A DNA stretch of 64,000 bases from Klebsiella quasivariicola (GCF_002269255.1 NZ_CP022823.1:558001-622000), one strand, 5' to 3'. Counted from the first letter of the stretch, positions 9,125-18,602 are shown. Made by a program: numbers and translations. Notes: a model not told the origin generated them from the letters alone.

Positions 9125-9163
9125 ACTGCATTTTTATGCATTAATTGTGAGTATTCATTTAAC
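9125..9163 (-). promoter_or_regulatory. Paired ARG boxes (ArgR operator) upstream of argG
   Basis: Two 18-bp elements lie 3 bp apart, the spacing expected for a hexameric ArgR. Box 1 (9125–9142) contains TGCAT-TTTT-ATGCA; box 2 (9146–9163) contains TGAGT-ATTC-ATTTA. Both match the TGAAT-w4-ATTCA palindrome with one or two substitutions. They lie 50–90 bp before the argG start, so arginine repression is inferred. Confidence 0.75.
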
Positions 9164-9258
9164 CATCTTTTACTGGCGACAGGAAGGGCTTCATCATCTT
9201 TTTGCTAAAAAAGACTGAAATACCAGCATAAACGGCAATCGGGGGCGATAAATGTATG

Positions 9259-9287
9259 TTGACAAAATATACTAATTGCCGTTACAA
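9259..9287 (+). promoter_or_regulatory. Putative upstream promoter of the metY-nusA operon
   Basis: A perfect TTGACA (9259–9264), 17 bp, then TTACAA (9282–9287). It faces the tRNA gene 93 bp downstream and lies between the divergent argG and metY. Confidence 0.45.
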
Positions 9288-9335
9288 TTCATCCCGATTT
9301 TATGTCCCGTCTTCGGTACCAAATCCCAGCAGTAT

Positions 9336-9364
9336 TTGCGTCTTTTACTCAAAAAGAGTAAAAT
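9336..9364 (+). promoter_or_regulatory. Putative main promoter of metY
   Basis: TTGCGT (9336–9341), 17-bp spacer, TAAAAT (9359–9364), followed by a GC-containing discriminator. The predicted start is only about 10 nt before the tRNA, as is usual for stable-RNA promoters. Confidence 0.6.
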
Positions 9365-9379
9365 ATGCCACGTTTCAGG

Positions 9380-9456
<77 letters not shown>

Positions 9457-9581
9457 CTTTCCCATTAAGTACTTTTTCAAATATACTGTGAGGACTAAGT
9501 GTCCTTCGTAGCCGGATTTGAAAGAATTCTTGCGGAAGGTGTTCCAGATCGCCATGGCGATCTCAGGGTTCAGTTATCTAA

Positions 9582-9606
9582 AGCCCCGATTTATCGGGGT
9601 TTTTTG
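9582..9606 (+). terminator. Terminator between metY and rimP
   Basis: CCCCGA-TTTA-TCGGGG stem-loop followed by seven T. Since rimP-nusA follow without an obvious new promoter, it is probably a partial, read-through terminator that sets the tRNA to mRNA ratio. Confidence 0.8.
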
Positions 9607-9664
9607 TTATCTGACTTCAGAATAACTGGGCTATACGCCCTTTTTTTATGTCTTGGGGGTGGGT

Positions 9665-10117
9665 TTGTCCACATTAGAGCAAAAATTGACAGAGATGCTC
9701 ACAGCGCCGGTTGAAGCGCTTGGCTTTGAGCTGGTCGGCATCGAATTTATTCGCGGTCGCACATCCACACTGCGCATCTATATTGATAGTGAAGATGGCA
9801 TCAACGTTGATGATTGTGCTGATGTGAGCCACCAGGTAAGCGCCGTCATGGATGTCGAAGACCCGATCACTGTCGCTTACAACCTGGAAGTCTCTTCGCC
9901 TGGTCTTGACCGTCCGATGTTCACCGCCGAACACTATCAACGTTTCACTGGCGAAGAAGTTGCGCTGGTGCTGCGCATGGCGGTTCAGAACCGCCGCAAA
10001 TGGCAGGGCATTATCAAAGCGGTAGACGGTGAGATGATCACGGTAACCGTCGAAGGCAAAGATGAAGTGTTCGCGCTGAGTAACATCCAGAAGGCGAACC
10101 TGGTTCCCCACTTTTAA
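9665..10117 (+). CDS. rimP: Ribosome maturation factor RimP
   Basis: Helps mature the 30S subunit, binding with S12 near the central pseudoknot. The start is TTG 9665, giving the 150-aa E. coli form MSTLEQKL; GGGGG sits five bases upstream. GTG 9659 and TTG 9653 are in-frame alternatives adding 2–4 residues. The N-terminal alpha/beta domain spans roughly residues 1–80 (GFELVGIEFIRG, LRIYIDSEDGI), and the C-terminal SH3-like barrel residues 85–150. nusA follows after 27 bp. Confidence 0.97.
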   Translation: MSTLEQKLTEMLTAPVEALGFELVGIEFIRGRTSTLRIYIDSEDGINVDDCADVSHQVSAVMDVEDPITVAYNLEVSSPGLDRPMFTAEHYQRFTGEEVALVLRMAVQNRRKWQGIIKAVDGEMITVTVEGKDEVFALSNIQKANLVPHF

Positions 10118-10144
10118 CAGTCTGGATTGAGGTGAAAGGCCCCG

Positions 10145-11632
10145 ATGAACAAAGAAATTTTGGCTGTTGTTGAAGCCGTTTCCAACGAAAAAGCGCTGCC
10201 GCGTGAGAAAATTTTCGAAGCGCTGGAAAGCGCGCTGGCAACGGCCACCAAGAAAAAATACGAACAAGAGATCGACGTTCGCGTAGAAATCGACCGCAAG
10301 AGCGGCGATTTCGATACTTTCCGTCGCTGGCTGGTAGTTGAAGAAGTCACCCAGCCGACGCGTGAGATCACTCTCGAAGCCGCGCGTTTTGAAGATGAAA
10401 GCATGAACGTCGGCGACTATGTCGAAGATCAGATTGAATCTGTTACCTTCGACCGTATCACCACGCAGACCGCTAAACAGGTTATCGTGCAGAAAGTCCG
10501 CGAAGCAGAGCGCGCGATGGTGGTCGATCAGTTCCGCGAGCACGAAGGTGAGATCATCACCGGCGTGGTGAAAAAAGTGAACCGCGACAACATCACTCTG
10601 GATCTGGGTAACAACGCTGAAGCCGTGATCCTGCGTGAAGATATGCTGCCGCGTGAAAACTTCCGTCCGGGCGACCGCATTCGCGGCGTATTGTACGCTG
10701 TCCGTCCGGAAGCGCGTGGCGCCCAGCTGTTCGTGACCCGTTCCAAACCTGAGATGCTGATCGAATTGTTCCGCATCGAAGTGCCGGAAATCGGTGAAGA
10801 AGTGCTGGAGATCAAAGCGGCGGCTCGCGATCCGGGTTCTCGTGCCAAAATCGCGGTGAAAACCAACGACAAGCGCATCGACCCGGTTGGCGCTTGCGTC
10901 GGTATGCGCGGTGCGCGCGTGCAGGCTGTGTCGACTGAGCTGGGCGGCGAACGCATCGATATCGTCCTGTGGGATGATAACCCGGCGCAGTTCGTCATTA
11001 ATGCTATGGCGCCGGCAGATGTCGCGTCCATCGTGGTGGATGAAGATAAACACACCATGGATATCGCGGTAGAAGCGGGCAACCTGGCGCAGGCGATTGG
11101 CCGTAACGGCCAGAACGTCCGCCTGGCTTCGCAGCTCAGCGGCTGGGAACTCAACGTGATGACCGTTGACGATCTGCAGGCTAAGCACCAGGCGGAAGCG
11201 CATGCCGCTATCGATACCTTCACCAAATATCTCGATATTGATGAAGATTTCGCGACAGTGCTGGTTGAAGAAGGCTTCTCCTCGCTGGAAGAGCTGGCCT
11301 ATGTGCCGATGAAAGAACTGCTGGAAATCGACGGTCTGGATGAAGCCACCGTTGAAGCACTTCGTGAGCGTGCGAAAAACGCACTGACTACGCTGGCGCT
11401 AGCTCAGGAAGAGAGCCTGGGCGATAACAAACCTGCCGATGATCTGTTGAATCTGGAAGGTTTGGATCGTGCCCTGGCATTCAAACTGGCTGCCCGTGGT
11501 GTTTGTACGCTGGAAGATCTCGCCGAGCAGGGCGTTGATGACCTGGCTGATATCGAAGGGATGACCGACGAGAAAGCTGGCGAGCTCATCATGGCCGCTC
11601 GCAACATTTGTTGGTTCGGCGACGAAGCGTAA
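10145..11632 (+). CDS. nusA: Transcription elongation/termination factor NusA
   Basis: Binds RNA polymerase and nascent RNA, promoting pausing, intrinsic termination and lambda N or rRNA antitermination. The 495-aa protein is full length: an N-terminal RNAP-binding domain (1–130), an S1 domain (about 135–200, GVVKKVNRDNITLDLG), two KH domains (about 230–345, GACVGMRGARVQ and AIGRNGQNVRLA), then two acidic helix-hairpin-helix repeats (about 365–490) that contact the alpha-CTD. The second gene of the rimP-nusA-infB chain; infB starts 24 bp later. Confidence 0.99.
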   Translation: MNKEILAVVEAVSNEKALPREKIFEALESALATATKKKYEQEIDVRVEIDRKSGDFDTFRRWLVVEEVTQPTREITLEAARFEDESMNVGDYVEDQIESVTFDRITTQTAKQVIVQKVREAERAMVVDQFREHEGEIITGVVKKVNRDNITLDLGNNAEAVILREDMLPRENFRPGDRIRGVLYAVRPEARGAQLFVTRSKPEMLIELFRIEVPEIGEEVLEIKAAARDPGSRAKIAVKTNDKRIDPVGACVGMRGARVQAVSTELGGERIDIVLWDDNPAQFVINAMAPADVASIVVDEDKHTMDIAVEAGNLAQAIGRNGQNVRLASQLSGWELNVMTVDDLQAKHQAEAHAAIDTFTKYLDIDEDFATVLVEEGFSSLEELAYVPMKELLEIDGLDEATVEALRERAKNALTTLALAQEESLGDNKPADDLLNLEGLDRALAFKLAARGVCTLEDLAEQGVDDLADIEGMTDEKAGELIMAARNICWFGDEA

Positions 11633-11656
11633 TAAACTGTAGCAGGAAGGAACAGC

Positions 11657-14347
11657 ATGACAGATGTGACTATTAAAGCGCTGGCCTCAGAAATTCAGAC
11701 CTCTGTGGATCGCCTGATACAGCAATTTGCTGACGCAGGTATTCGCAAATCGGCTGATGATTCTGTGACCGCGCAAGAGAAACAAACTTTGTTGACGCAC
11801 CTGAACCGTGAACACGGCTCGGCGCCAGACAAGCTGACGTTGCAGCGTAAAACGCGCAGTACGTTGAATATTCCAGGTACCGGTGGAAAGAGTAAATCGG
11901 TACAAATCGAAGTCCGCAAGAAACGCACCTTTGTGAAACGCGATCCGCAAGAGGCTGAACGCCTGGCCGCGGAAGAGCAGGCGCAGCGTGAAGCGGAAGA
12001 GCAGGCCCGTCGTGAAGCTGAAGAAGCAGCAAAACGCGAGGCGCAATTAAAAGCTGAACGTGAGGCCGCAGAACAAGCTAAACGTGAAGTCGCTGATAAA
12101 GCGAAACGTGAAGCTGCGGAAAAAGACAAAGTGAGCAATCAACATACCGACGAAATGACCAAAACCGCCCAGGCTGAAAAGATCCGCCGTGAGAACGAAG
12201 CCGCGGAACTGAAGCGCAAATCGGAAGAAGAAGCACGCCGCAAACTTGAAGAAGAAGCGCGCCGTGTAGCGGAAGAAGCACGCCGTATGGCAGAAGAAAA
12301 CGAAAAAAATTGGTCTGAAACGTCAGACAGCCCGGAAGATAGCAGCGACTATCACGTCACCACGTCACAGCATGCTCGTCAGGCTGAAGATGATAACGAT
12401 CGTGAAGTCGAAGGCGGCCGTGGCCGTAGCCGTAGCAGCAAAGCGGCACGTCCGGCGAAGAAAGGCAACAAACACGCTGAATCTAAAGCTGACCGTGAAG
12501 AAGCCCGTGCGGCCGTTCGCGGTGGTAAAGGCGGTAAGCACCGTAAAGGTTCCGCTCTGCAGCAGGGCTTCCAGAAGCCGGCGCAGGCCGTTAACCGTGA
12601 CGTTATCATCGGCGAAACCATCACCGTTGGTGAACTGGCTAACAAGATGGCGGTGAAAGGTTCTCAGGTCATCAAAGCGATGATGAAGCTGGGCGCGATG
12701 GCGACCATCAACCAGGTCATCGACCAGGAAACCGCGCAGCTGGTTGCCGAAGAGATGGGCCACAAAGTTATCCTGCGTCGTGAAAACGAACTGGAAGAAG
12801 CAGTAATGAGCGACCGTGACACCGGCGCTGCGGCTGAACCGCGCGCACCGGTTGTGACCATCATGGGTCACGTTGACCACGGTAAAACCTCGCTGCTGGA
12901 CTACATTCGTTCGACCAAGGTTGCCTCCGGTGAAGCGGGTGGTATTACCCAGCACATCGGTGCTTACCACGTCGAAACCGACAACGGCATGATCACCTTC
13001 CTGGATACCCCGGGCCACGCCGCGTTTACTTCCATGCGTGCTCGTGGTGCGCAGGCGACGGATATCGTGGTTCTGGTGGTGGCGGCAGACGACGGCGTGA
13101 TGCCGCAGACTATCGAAGCTATCCAGCACGCTAAAGCGGCGCAGGTGCCGGTGGTCGTGGCGGTGAACAAAATCGATAAGCCAGAAGCCGATCCGGACCG
13201 CGTCAAGAACGAACTGTCCCAGTACGGCATCCTGCCGGAAGAGTGGGGCGGCGAGAGCCAGTTCGTCCACGTTTCCGCGAAAGCCGGTACCGGTATCGAC
13301 GACCTGCTGGACGCGATCCTGCTGCAGGCTGAAGTTCTCGAACTGAAAGCGGTTCGTAACGGGATGGCGAGCGGCGCGGTCATCGAATCCTTCCTCGATA
13401 AAGGTCGTGGTCCGGTGGCTACCGTTCTGGTTCGCGAAGGTACCCTGCATAAGGGCGATATCGTCCTGTGTGGCTTTGAGTATGGCCGCGTACGTGCGAT
13501 GCGTGACGAACTGGGCCGCGAAGTGCTGGAAGCGGGTCCGTCCATTCCGGTGGAAATCCTCGGTCTGTCCGGTGTGCCGGCTGCCGGTGATGAAGTGACC
13601 GTGGTTCGTGACGAGAAGAAAGCACGTGAAGTGGCGCTGTATCGTCAGGGCAAATTCCGTGAAGTTAAGCTCGCGCGTCAGCAGAAATCTAAGCTGGAAA
13701 ACATGTTCGCGAACATGACCGAAGGCGAAGTTCACGAAGTGAATATCGTGCTGAAAGCGGACGTACAGGGTTCTGTCGAAGCGATTTCCGATTCCTTACT
13801 GAAACTGTCTACCGACGAAGTGAAAGTGAAGATCATCGGTTCCGGCGTAGGTGGTATCACCGAAACCGACGCCACCCTGGCGGCTGCGTCCAACGCGATT
13901 CTGGTTGGCTTCAACGTTCGTGCTGATGCCTCTGCGCGTAAAGTTATCGAAGCGGAAAGCCTGGATCTGCGTTACTACTCCGTCATCTATAACCTGATCG
14001 ACGAAGTGAAAGCGGCGATGAGCGGCATGCTGTCTCCGGAACTGAAACAGCAGATCATCGGTCTGGCTGAAGTGCGTGATGTCTTTAAATCGCCGAAGTT
14101 CGGCGCTATCGCGGGCTGTATGGTTACCGAAGGGACGATCAAACGTCACAACCCAATCCGCGTTCTGCGCGACAACGTGGTTATCTATGAAGGCGAGCTG
14201 GAATCCCTGCGTCGCTTCAAAGATGACGTTAACGAAGTCCGTAACGGCATGGAATGTGGTATCGGTGTGAAGAACTACAACGACGTTCGCGTTGGCGATA
14301 TGATTGAAGTGTTCGAAATCATCGAAATTCAGCGTAGCATCGATTAA
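11657..14347 (+). CDS. infB: Translation initiation factor IF-2
   Basis: GTPase that brings fMet-tRNA to the 30S P site and promotes subunit joining. The protein has 896 aa, close to the E. coli 890. The N-terminal IF2-N domain is followed by a highly charged Glu/Arg/Ala repeat region (about residues 95–290), then the G domain with GHVDHGKT at 404–411, DTPGHAAF and NKID, and domains II–IV. A GTG at codon 159 (12131, KVSNQ) is where E. coli starts the shorter IF2-beta, so a second form is likely here as well. Confidence 0.99.
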   Translation: MTDVTIKALASEIQTSVDRLIQQFADAGIRKSADDSVTAQEKQTLLTHLNREHGSAPDKLTLQRKTRSTLNIPGTGGKSKSVQIEVRKKRTFVKRDPQEAERLAAEEQAQREAEEQARREAEEAAKREAQLKAEREAAEQAKREVADKAKREAAEKDKVSNQHTDEMTKTAQAEKIRRENEAAELKRKSEEEARRKLEEEARRVAEEARRMAEENEKNWSETSDSPEDSSDYHVTTSQHARQAEDDNDREVEGGRGRSRSSKAARPAKKGNKHAESKADREEARAAVRGGKGGKHRKGSALQQGFQKPAQAVNRDVIIGETITVGELANKMAVKGSQVIKAMMKLGAMATINQVIDQETAQLVAEEMGHKVILRRENELEEAVMSDRDTGAAAEPRAPVVTIMGHVDHGKTSLLDYIRSTKVASGEAGGITQHIGAYHVETDNGMITFLDTPGHAAFTSMRARGAQATDIVVLVVAADDGVMPQTIEAIQHAKAAQVPVVVAVNKIDKPEADPDRVKNELSQYGILPEEWGGESQFVHVSAKAGTGIDDLLDAILLQAEVLELKAVRNGMASGAVIESFLDKGRGPVATVLVREGTLHKGDIVLCGFEYGRVRAMRDELGREVLEAGPSIPVEILGLSGVPAAGDEVTVVRDEKKAREVALYRQGKFREVKLARQQKSKLENMFANMTEGEVHEVNIVLKADVQGSVEAISDSLLKLSTDEVKVKIIGSGVGGITETDATLAAASNAILVGFNVRADASARKVIEAESLDLRYYSVIYNLIDEVKAAMSGMLSPELKQQIIGLAEVRDVFKSPKFGAIAGCMVTEGTIKRHNPIRVLRDNVVIYEGELESLRRFKDDVNEVRNGMECGIGVKNYNDVRVGDMIEVFEIIEIQRSID

Positions 14348-14365
14348 TCATCGGATGGCTAAGCA

Positions 14366-14391
14366 GCCGGGGAAGCGAAGCGCCACCCGGC
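14366..14391. repeat. REP-like palindrome between infB and rbfA
   Basis: GCCGGG...CCCGGC imperfect palindrome with inner GCG-AAG-CGC, the pattern of enteric repetitive extragenic palindromes. It lies just before the infB terminator hairpin. Confidence 0.5.
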
Positions 14392-14400
14392 AATCATTTT

Positions 14401-14427
14401 AAAAAGGGGCTTTTGGCCCCTTTTTTG
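14401..14427 (+). terminator. Terminator after infB
   Basis: AAAAAGGGGC-TTTT-GGCCCC-TTTTTT hairpin with a T run. rbfA follows 23 bp later, so partial read-through is likely if rbfA-truB share the operon, as in E. coli. Confidence 0.85.
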
Positions 14428-14449
14428 TCTTTATTCTGGAGAATTTATT

Positions 14450-14851
14450 ATGGCGAAAGAATTTGGTCGCCCGCAGCGCGTGGCCCAGGAGATGCAAAAA
14501 GAGATTGCCATCATCCTGCAGCGTGAAATTAAAGATCCGCGTCTGGGCATGATGACCACCGTTTCCGGTGTGGAAATGTCCCGTGACCTGGCCTATGCCA
14601 AAGTGTATGTCACCTTCCTGAACGACAAAGATGAAGCCGCGGTGAAAGCGGGCATCAAAGCGCTGCAGGAAGCCTCTGGCTTTATCCGCTCTCTGCTGGG
14701 TAAAGCGATGCGTCTGCGCATCGTACCGGAACTGACTTTCTTCTACGACAACTCACTGGTGGAAGGGATGCGCATGTCCAACCTGGTTACCAGCGTGGTG
14801 AAACACGACGATGAGCGCCGTGTGAACCCGGACGACAGCAAGGAGGACTGA
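14450..14851 (+). CDS. rbfA: 30S ribosome-binding factor RbfA
   Basis: Cold-shock 16S maturation factor that binds the 5' helix region of immature 30S subunits. The 133-aa protein has the single KH-type fold, with conserved RVAQEMQKEIA, KDPRLGMMTTVSGVE and VPELTFFYDNS segments. The stop overlaps the truB start by one base (TGATG), which indicates translational coupling. Confidence 0.98.
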   Translation: MAKEFGRPQRVAQEMQKEIAIILQREIKDPRLGMMTTVSGVEMSRDLAYAKVYVTFLNDKDEAAVKAGIKALQEASGFIRSLLGKAMRLRIVPELTFFYDNSLVEGMRMSNLVTSVVKHDDERRVNPDDSKED

Positions 14852-15795
14852 TGAGTCGTCCTCGTCGTCGCGGTCGCGACGTGCACGGCGTGTTGTTGCT
14901 GGACAAGCCTCAGGGTGCCTCCAGCAACGATGTGCTGCAGAAAGTAAAGCGTATTTATAACGCCAACCGCGCCGGGCATACCGGCGCGCTGGATCCGTTG
15001 GCGACCGGTATGCTGCCGATCTGCCTTGGCGAAGCGACGAAATTTTCCCAGTATCTGCTGGACTCAGATAAACGCTACCGCGTGATCGCCAAACTGGGCC
15101 AGCGCACCGATACCTCCGATGCCGATGGCCAGGTGGTGGAAGAGCGTCCGCTGACCTTTAGCGACGAACAGCTGGCGGCGGCGCTGGACAGCTTCCGCGG
15201 CGAGACGCAGCAGGTGCCATCGATGTATTCGGCGCTGAAATATCAGGGTAAGAAGCTGTACGAATATGCTCGCCAGGGGATTGAGGTCCCGCGGGAAGCC
15301 CGGCCGATTACGGTCTACGAGCTGCTGTTTATTCGCCATGAAGGCGATGAGCTGGAGCTGGAGATCCACTGCTCGAAAGGCACCTACATCCGGACGATTA
15401 TCGATGATTTAGGTGAGAAGCTCGGCTGCGGCGCGCACGTGATTTTCCTGCGTCGCCTGGCGGTGAGTAAATACCCGGTTGAGCGGATGGTGACCCTTGA
15501 GCAGCTGCAGGCGCTGGTCGATCAGGCGGCGGCGCAGGATATTCCTGCCGCGCAGCTGCTCGATCCGCTGCTGATGCCCATGGACAGCCCGGCTTCAGAT
15601 TACCCGCTGGTGACGATTCCGGAGACTTCCGCAGTCTACTTTAAGAACGGTAACCCGGTACGCCAGTCAGGCGCGCCGCTTAACGGCCTGGTACGGGTGA
15701 TGGAAAGCGAATCCGGCAAGTTTCTCGGCATGGGCGAAATTGACGATGAAGGCCGCGTGGCGCCGCGTCGTCTGGTGGTGGAATACCCGGCGTAA
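14851..15795 (+). CDS. truB: tRNA pseudouridine-55 synthase
   Basis: Makes pseudouridine 55 in the T loop of elongator tRNAs and acts as a tRNA chaperone. The 314-aa protein has the catalytic motif HTGALDPLATGML with nucleophile Asp48, the KGTYIRTIIDDLG segment near residue 180, and a C-terminal PUA domain. ATG 14851 shares its A with the rbfA stop. The gap before rpsO contains the rpsO promoter. Confidence 0.98.
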   Translation: MSRPRRRGRDVHGVLLLDKPQGASSNDVLQKVKRIYNANRAGHTGALDPLATGMLPICLGEATKFSQYLLDSDKRYRVIAKLGQRTDTSDADGQVVEERPLTFSDEQLAAALDSFRGETQQVPSMYSALKYQGKKLYEYARQGIEVPREARPITVYELLFIRHEGDELELEIHCSKGTYIRTIIDDLGEKLGCGAHVIFLRRLAVSKYPVERMVTLEQLQALVDQAAAQDIPAAQLLDPLLMPMDSPASDYPLVTIPETSAVYFKNGNPVRQSGAPLNGLVRVMESESGKFLGMGEIDDEGRVAPRRLVVEYPA

Positions 15796-15804
15796 GCGCT
15801 TTTC

Positions 15805-15833
15805 TTGCGATAAAAGCCTGCTACGAGTAGAAT
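15805..15833 (+). promoter_or_regulatory. rpsO promoter
   Basis: TTGCGA (15805–15810), exactly 17 bp, TAGAAT (15828–15833), just after the truB stop and about 110 bp before the rpsO ATG. The position fits the known E. coli rpsO P1 promoter. Confidence 0.7.
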
Positions 15834-15943
15834 ATCGCCGCTTAACGTCCGCTAACGTGTTTTAACATTTTCGGGCGTTGCATCAGGGGTCGCTGAATTA
15901 GAGATCGGCACCCTTTCTTTCTTTTAATTTTTGGAGTTCTAAA

Positions 15944-16213
15944 ATGTCTCTAAGCGTTGAAGCTAAAGCAAAAATCGTTTCTGAGTTTGGTCGTGGCGAA
16001 AACGACAGCGGTTCTACCGAAGTTCAGGTTGCACTGCTGACCGCACAGATCAACCACCTGCAGGGCCACTTTGCAGAGCACAAAAAAGATCACCACAGCC
16101 GTCGTGGTCTGCTGCGCATGGTTTCTCAGCGTCGTAAACTGCTCGACTACCTGAAACGTAAAGATGTTGCACGTTACTCTGCGCTGATCGAGCGTCTGGG
16201 TCTGCGTCGCTAA
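15944..16213 (+). CDS. rpsO: Small ribosomal subunit protein S15 (uS15)
   Basis: Primary 16S rRNA-binding protein of the 30S platform. The 89-aa protein has the full S15 sequence, with conserved GSTEVQVALLTAQINHL and DHHSRRGLLRMV helices. TTGGAG precedes ATG 15944. In E. coli S15 represses its own translation by trapping ribosomes on a pseudoknot over the start site; the roughly 100-nt leader here is the corresponding region, though the fold was not computed. Confidence 0.99.
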   Translation: MSLSVEAKAKIVSEFGRGENDSGSTEVQVALLTAQINHLQGHFAEHKKDHHSRRGLLRMVSQRRKLLDYLKRKDVARYSALIERLGLRR

Positions 16214-16228
16214 TTCTGCGAGTTTCAG

Positions 16229-16255
16229 AAAAAGGGGCCTGACGGCCCCTTTTTT
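16229..16255 (+). terminator. Terminator after rpsO
   Basis: GGGGCC-TGAC-GGCCCC stem followed by six T, 15 bp past the stop. In E. coli this terminator leaks into pnp. Confidence 0.9.
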
Positions 16256-16259
16256 CGAC

Positions 16260-16455
16260 CGGGCGGCAGCAATTCATTCAAAACTCATGTATTGTTGCTA
16301 GTAATGATCTTCATGCAGAGGTTCGCGCGGCTAATGAGAGGCTTCATCCGCAGGGGCGGGTAAAGGTTGTCATTAGTCGCGAGGATGCAGAGGATCGGGT
16401 CAATAGACGCTATGTCCTAGATATGGCGTGATTTATAGATAAAAAGGATAGAATT
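16260..16455 (+). promoter_or_regulatory. pnp leader (RNase III/PNPase autoregulation region)
   Basis: The 196-nt interval has no gene. Complementary blocks around GACTAATGACAACC-type sequences (GCGGCTAATGAGAGG near 16327 and GTTGTCATTAGTCGC near 16368) can form the long stem that RNase III cuts in E. coli before PNPase represses its own mRNA. In E. coli the antisense sRNA SraG also maps here; it was not tested. Confidence 0.6.
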
Positions 16456-18591
16456 TTGCTTAATCCGATCGTTCGTAAATTCCAGTACGGCCAGCATACC
16501 GTGACTCTGGAAACCGGCATGATGGCGCGCCAGGCAACGGCCGCTGTGATGGTTAGCATGGATGACACCGCGGTATTCGTGACCGTTGTGGGTCAGAAAA
16601 AAGCGAAGCCAGGCCAGGACTTTTTCCCGCTGACTGTTAACTACCAGGAGCGTACCTACGCTGCTGGTAAAATCCCGGGTGGTTTCTTCCGTCGTGAAGG
16701 CCGTCCAAGCGAAGGCGAAACCCTGATCGCGCGTCTGATTGACCGCCCGGTTCGCCCGCTGTTCCCGGAAGGCTTCGTTAACGAAGTTCAGGTTATCGCT
16801 ACCGTTGTTTCCGTTAACCCGCAGGTTAACCCGGATATCGTCGCGATGATCGGCGCCTCCGCAGCGCTGTCGCTGTCTGGTATTCCGTTCAATGGCCCAA
16901 TCGGCGCCGCGCGCGTGGGTTACATCAACGACCAGTACGTACTGAACCCAACCCAGGAAGAGCTGAAGTCCAGCAAACTGGATCTGGTGGTTGCCGGTAC
17001 CGAAGCGGCTGTGCTGATGGTTGAATCCGAAGCTGAACTGCTGAGCGAAGACCAGATGCTGGGCGCGGTGGTCTTTGGCCACGAGCAGCAGCAGATTGTT
17101 ATTCAGAACATCAACGACCTGGTGAAAGAAGCCGGTAAACCGCGTTGGGATTGGCAGCCGGAAGCCGTCAACGAGGCGCTGAACGCGCGCGTTGCTGCGC
17201 TGGCTGAATCCCGCCTGAGCGATGCTTACCGTATCACCGACAAACAAGAGCGTTACGCTCAGGTTGACGTGATCAAATCTGAAACCATCGCCACGCTGGT
17301 TGCTGAAGATGAAACCCTGGACGCTAACGAGCTGGGTGAGATTCTGCACGCTATCGAGAAAAACGTGGTTCGTAGCCGCGTACTGGCAGGCGAGCCGCGT
17401 ATCGATGGTCGCGAAAAAGATATGATCCGTGGTCTGGACGTTCGTACCGGCGTACTGCCGCGTACTCACGGTTCCGCACTGTTCACCCGCGGCGAAACGC
17501 AGGCGCTGGTTACCGCGACTCTGGGTACCGCACGCGATGCGCAGAACATTGACGAACTGATGGGCGAGCGTACCGACTCCTTCCTGTTCCACTACAACTT
17601 CCCTCCGTACTCCGTAGGCGAAACTGGCATGGTGGGTTCTCCGAAGCGTCGTGAAATCGGTCACGGTCGTCTGGCGAAGCGCGGCGTACTGGCCGTGATG
17701 CCGACTATTGAAGAATTCCCGTACACCGTTCGCGTGGTATCGGAAATCACCGAATCTAACGGTTCTTCTTCCATGGCTTCTGTCTGCGGTGCTTCTCTGG
17801 CGCTGATGGACGCCGGCGTGCCGGTAAAAGCCGCTGTGGCGGGTATCGCCATGGGCCTGGTGAAAGAAGGCGACAACTTCGTCGTGCTGTCTGACATCCT
17901 GGGTGACGAAGACCACCTCGGCGATATGGACTTCAAAGTCGCGGGTTCCCGCGATGGTATCTCTGCGCTGCAGATGGATATCAAAATTGAAGGTATCACC
18001 AAAGAAATCATGCAGGTTGCTCTGAACCAGGCTAAAGGTGCGCGTCTGCACATCCTGGGCGTGATGGAACAGGCGATTAACGCGCCGCGCGGCGACATCT
18101 CTGAATTCGCACCGCGTATCCACACCATCAAGATCAACCCGGACAAGATCAAAGACGTTATCGGTAAAGGCGGTTCTGTTATCCGTGCCCTGACCGAAGA
18201 AACCGGCACCACCATCGAAATCGAAGATGACGGTACCGTGAAGATCGCAGCGACCGACGGTGATAAAGCGCAACACGCTATCCGTCGTATTGAAGAGATC
18301 ACCGCTGAGATCGAAGTTGGCCGTATCTACAATGGTAAAGTAACCCGTATCGTTGACTTTGGCGCATTCGTTGCCATCGGCGGCGGTAAAGAAGGTCTGG
18401 TCCACATCTCACAGATCGCTGACAAGCGCGTTGAGAAAGTGACTGACTATCTGCAGATGGGTCAGGAAGTGCCGGTTAAGGTTCTGGAAGTTGACCGTCA
18501 GGGCCGTGTCCGTCTGAGCATTAAAGAAGCAACTGAACAGACTCCGTCTGCCGCAGCGCCGGAAGCTCCGGCCGCCGAGCAGGGCGAGTAA
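16456..18591 (+). CDS. pnp: Polyribonucleotide nucleotidyltransferase (PNPase)
   Basis: Phosphorolytic 3'-5' exoribonuclease of the RNA degradosome. Translation begins at TTG 16456, giving the standard 711-aa protein MLNPIVRKF. Two RNase PH domains (about 1–210 and 310–540) hold the catalytic face in the second (FFPPYSVGETG-like, SDILGDEDHLGDMDFK). They are followed by a KH domain (about 550–610, IGKGGSVIRALTEETG) and an S1 domain (about 620–690). AAGGA precedes the TTG. nlpI follows after a terminator. Confidence 0.99.
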   Translation: MLNPIVRKFQYGQHTVTLETGMMARQATAAVMVSMDDTAVFVTVVGQKKAKPGQDFFPLTVNYQERTYAAGKIPGGFFRREGRPSEGETLIARLIDRPVRPLFPEGFVNEVQVIATVVSVNPQVNPDIVAMIGASAALSLSGIPFNGPIGAARVGYINDQYVLNPTQEELKSSKLDLVVAGTEAAVLMVESEAELLSEDQMLGAVVFGHEQQQIVIQNINDLVKEAGKPRWDWQPEAVNEALNARVAALAESRLSDAYRITDKQERYAQVDVIKSETIATLVAEDETLDANELGEILHAIEKNVVRSRVLAGEPRIDGREKDMIRGLDVRTGVLPRTHGSALFTRGETQALVTATLGTARDAQNIDELMGERTDSFLFHYNFPPYSVGETGMVGSPKRREIGHGRLAKRGVLAVMPTIEEFPYTVRVVSEITESNGSSSMASVCGASLALMDAGVPVKAAVAGIAMGLVKEGDNFVVLSDILGDEDHLGDMDFKVAGSRDGISALQMDIKIEGITKEIMQVALNQAKGARLHILGVMEQAINAPRGDISEFAPRIHTIKINPDKIKDVIGKGGSVIRALTEETGTTIEIEDDGTVKIAATDGDKAQHAIRRIEEITAEIEVGRIYNGKVTRIVDFGAFVAIGGGKEGLVHISQIADKRVEKVTDYLQMGQEVPVKVLEVDRQGRVRLSIKEATEQTPSAAAPEAPAAEQGE

Positions 18592-18602
18592 GGTTGCCGT
18601 TA

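Noticed and set aside
9674..11203. 509-codon frame antisense to rimP-nusA
   Set aside because: Same mirror effect. It crosses two genes and has an implausible composition.
12365..13735. 456-codon frame antisense to infB
   Set aside because: Low-complexity His/Phe/Arg-rich product, no ribosome site, fully opposite a verified gene.
14366..14391. REP-like palindromes read as a CRISPR or mobile element
   Set aside because: Single or paired palindromes without spacers or associated genes; typical extragenic repeats.
16417..18405. 662-codon frame antisense to pnp
   Set aside because: It is a codon-bias mirror of a highly expressed gene. It is rich in His, Arg and Phe with no domain and no start signal.
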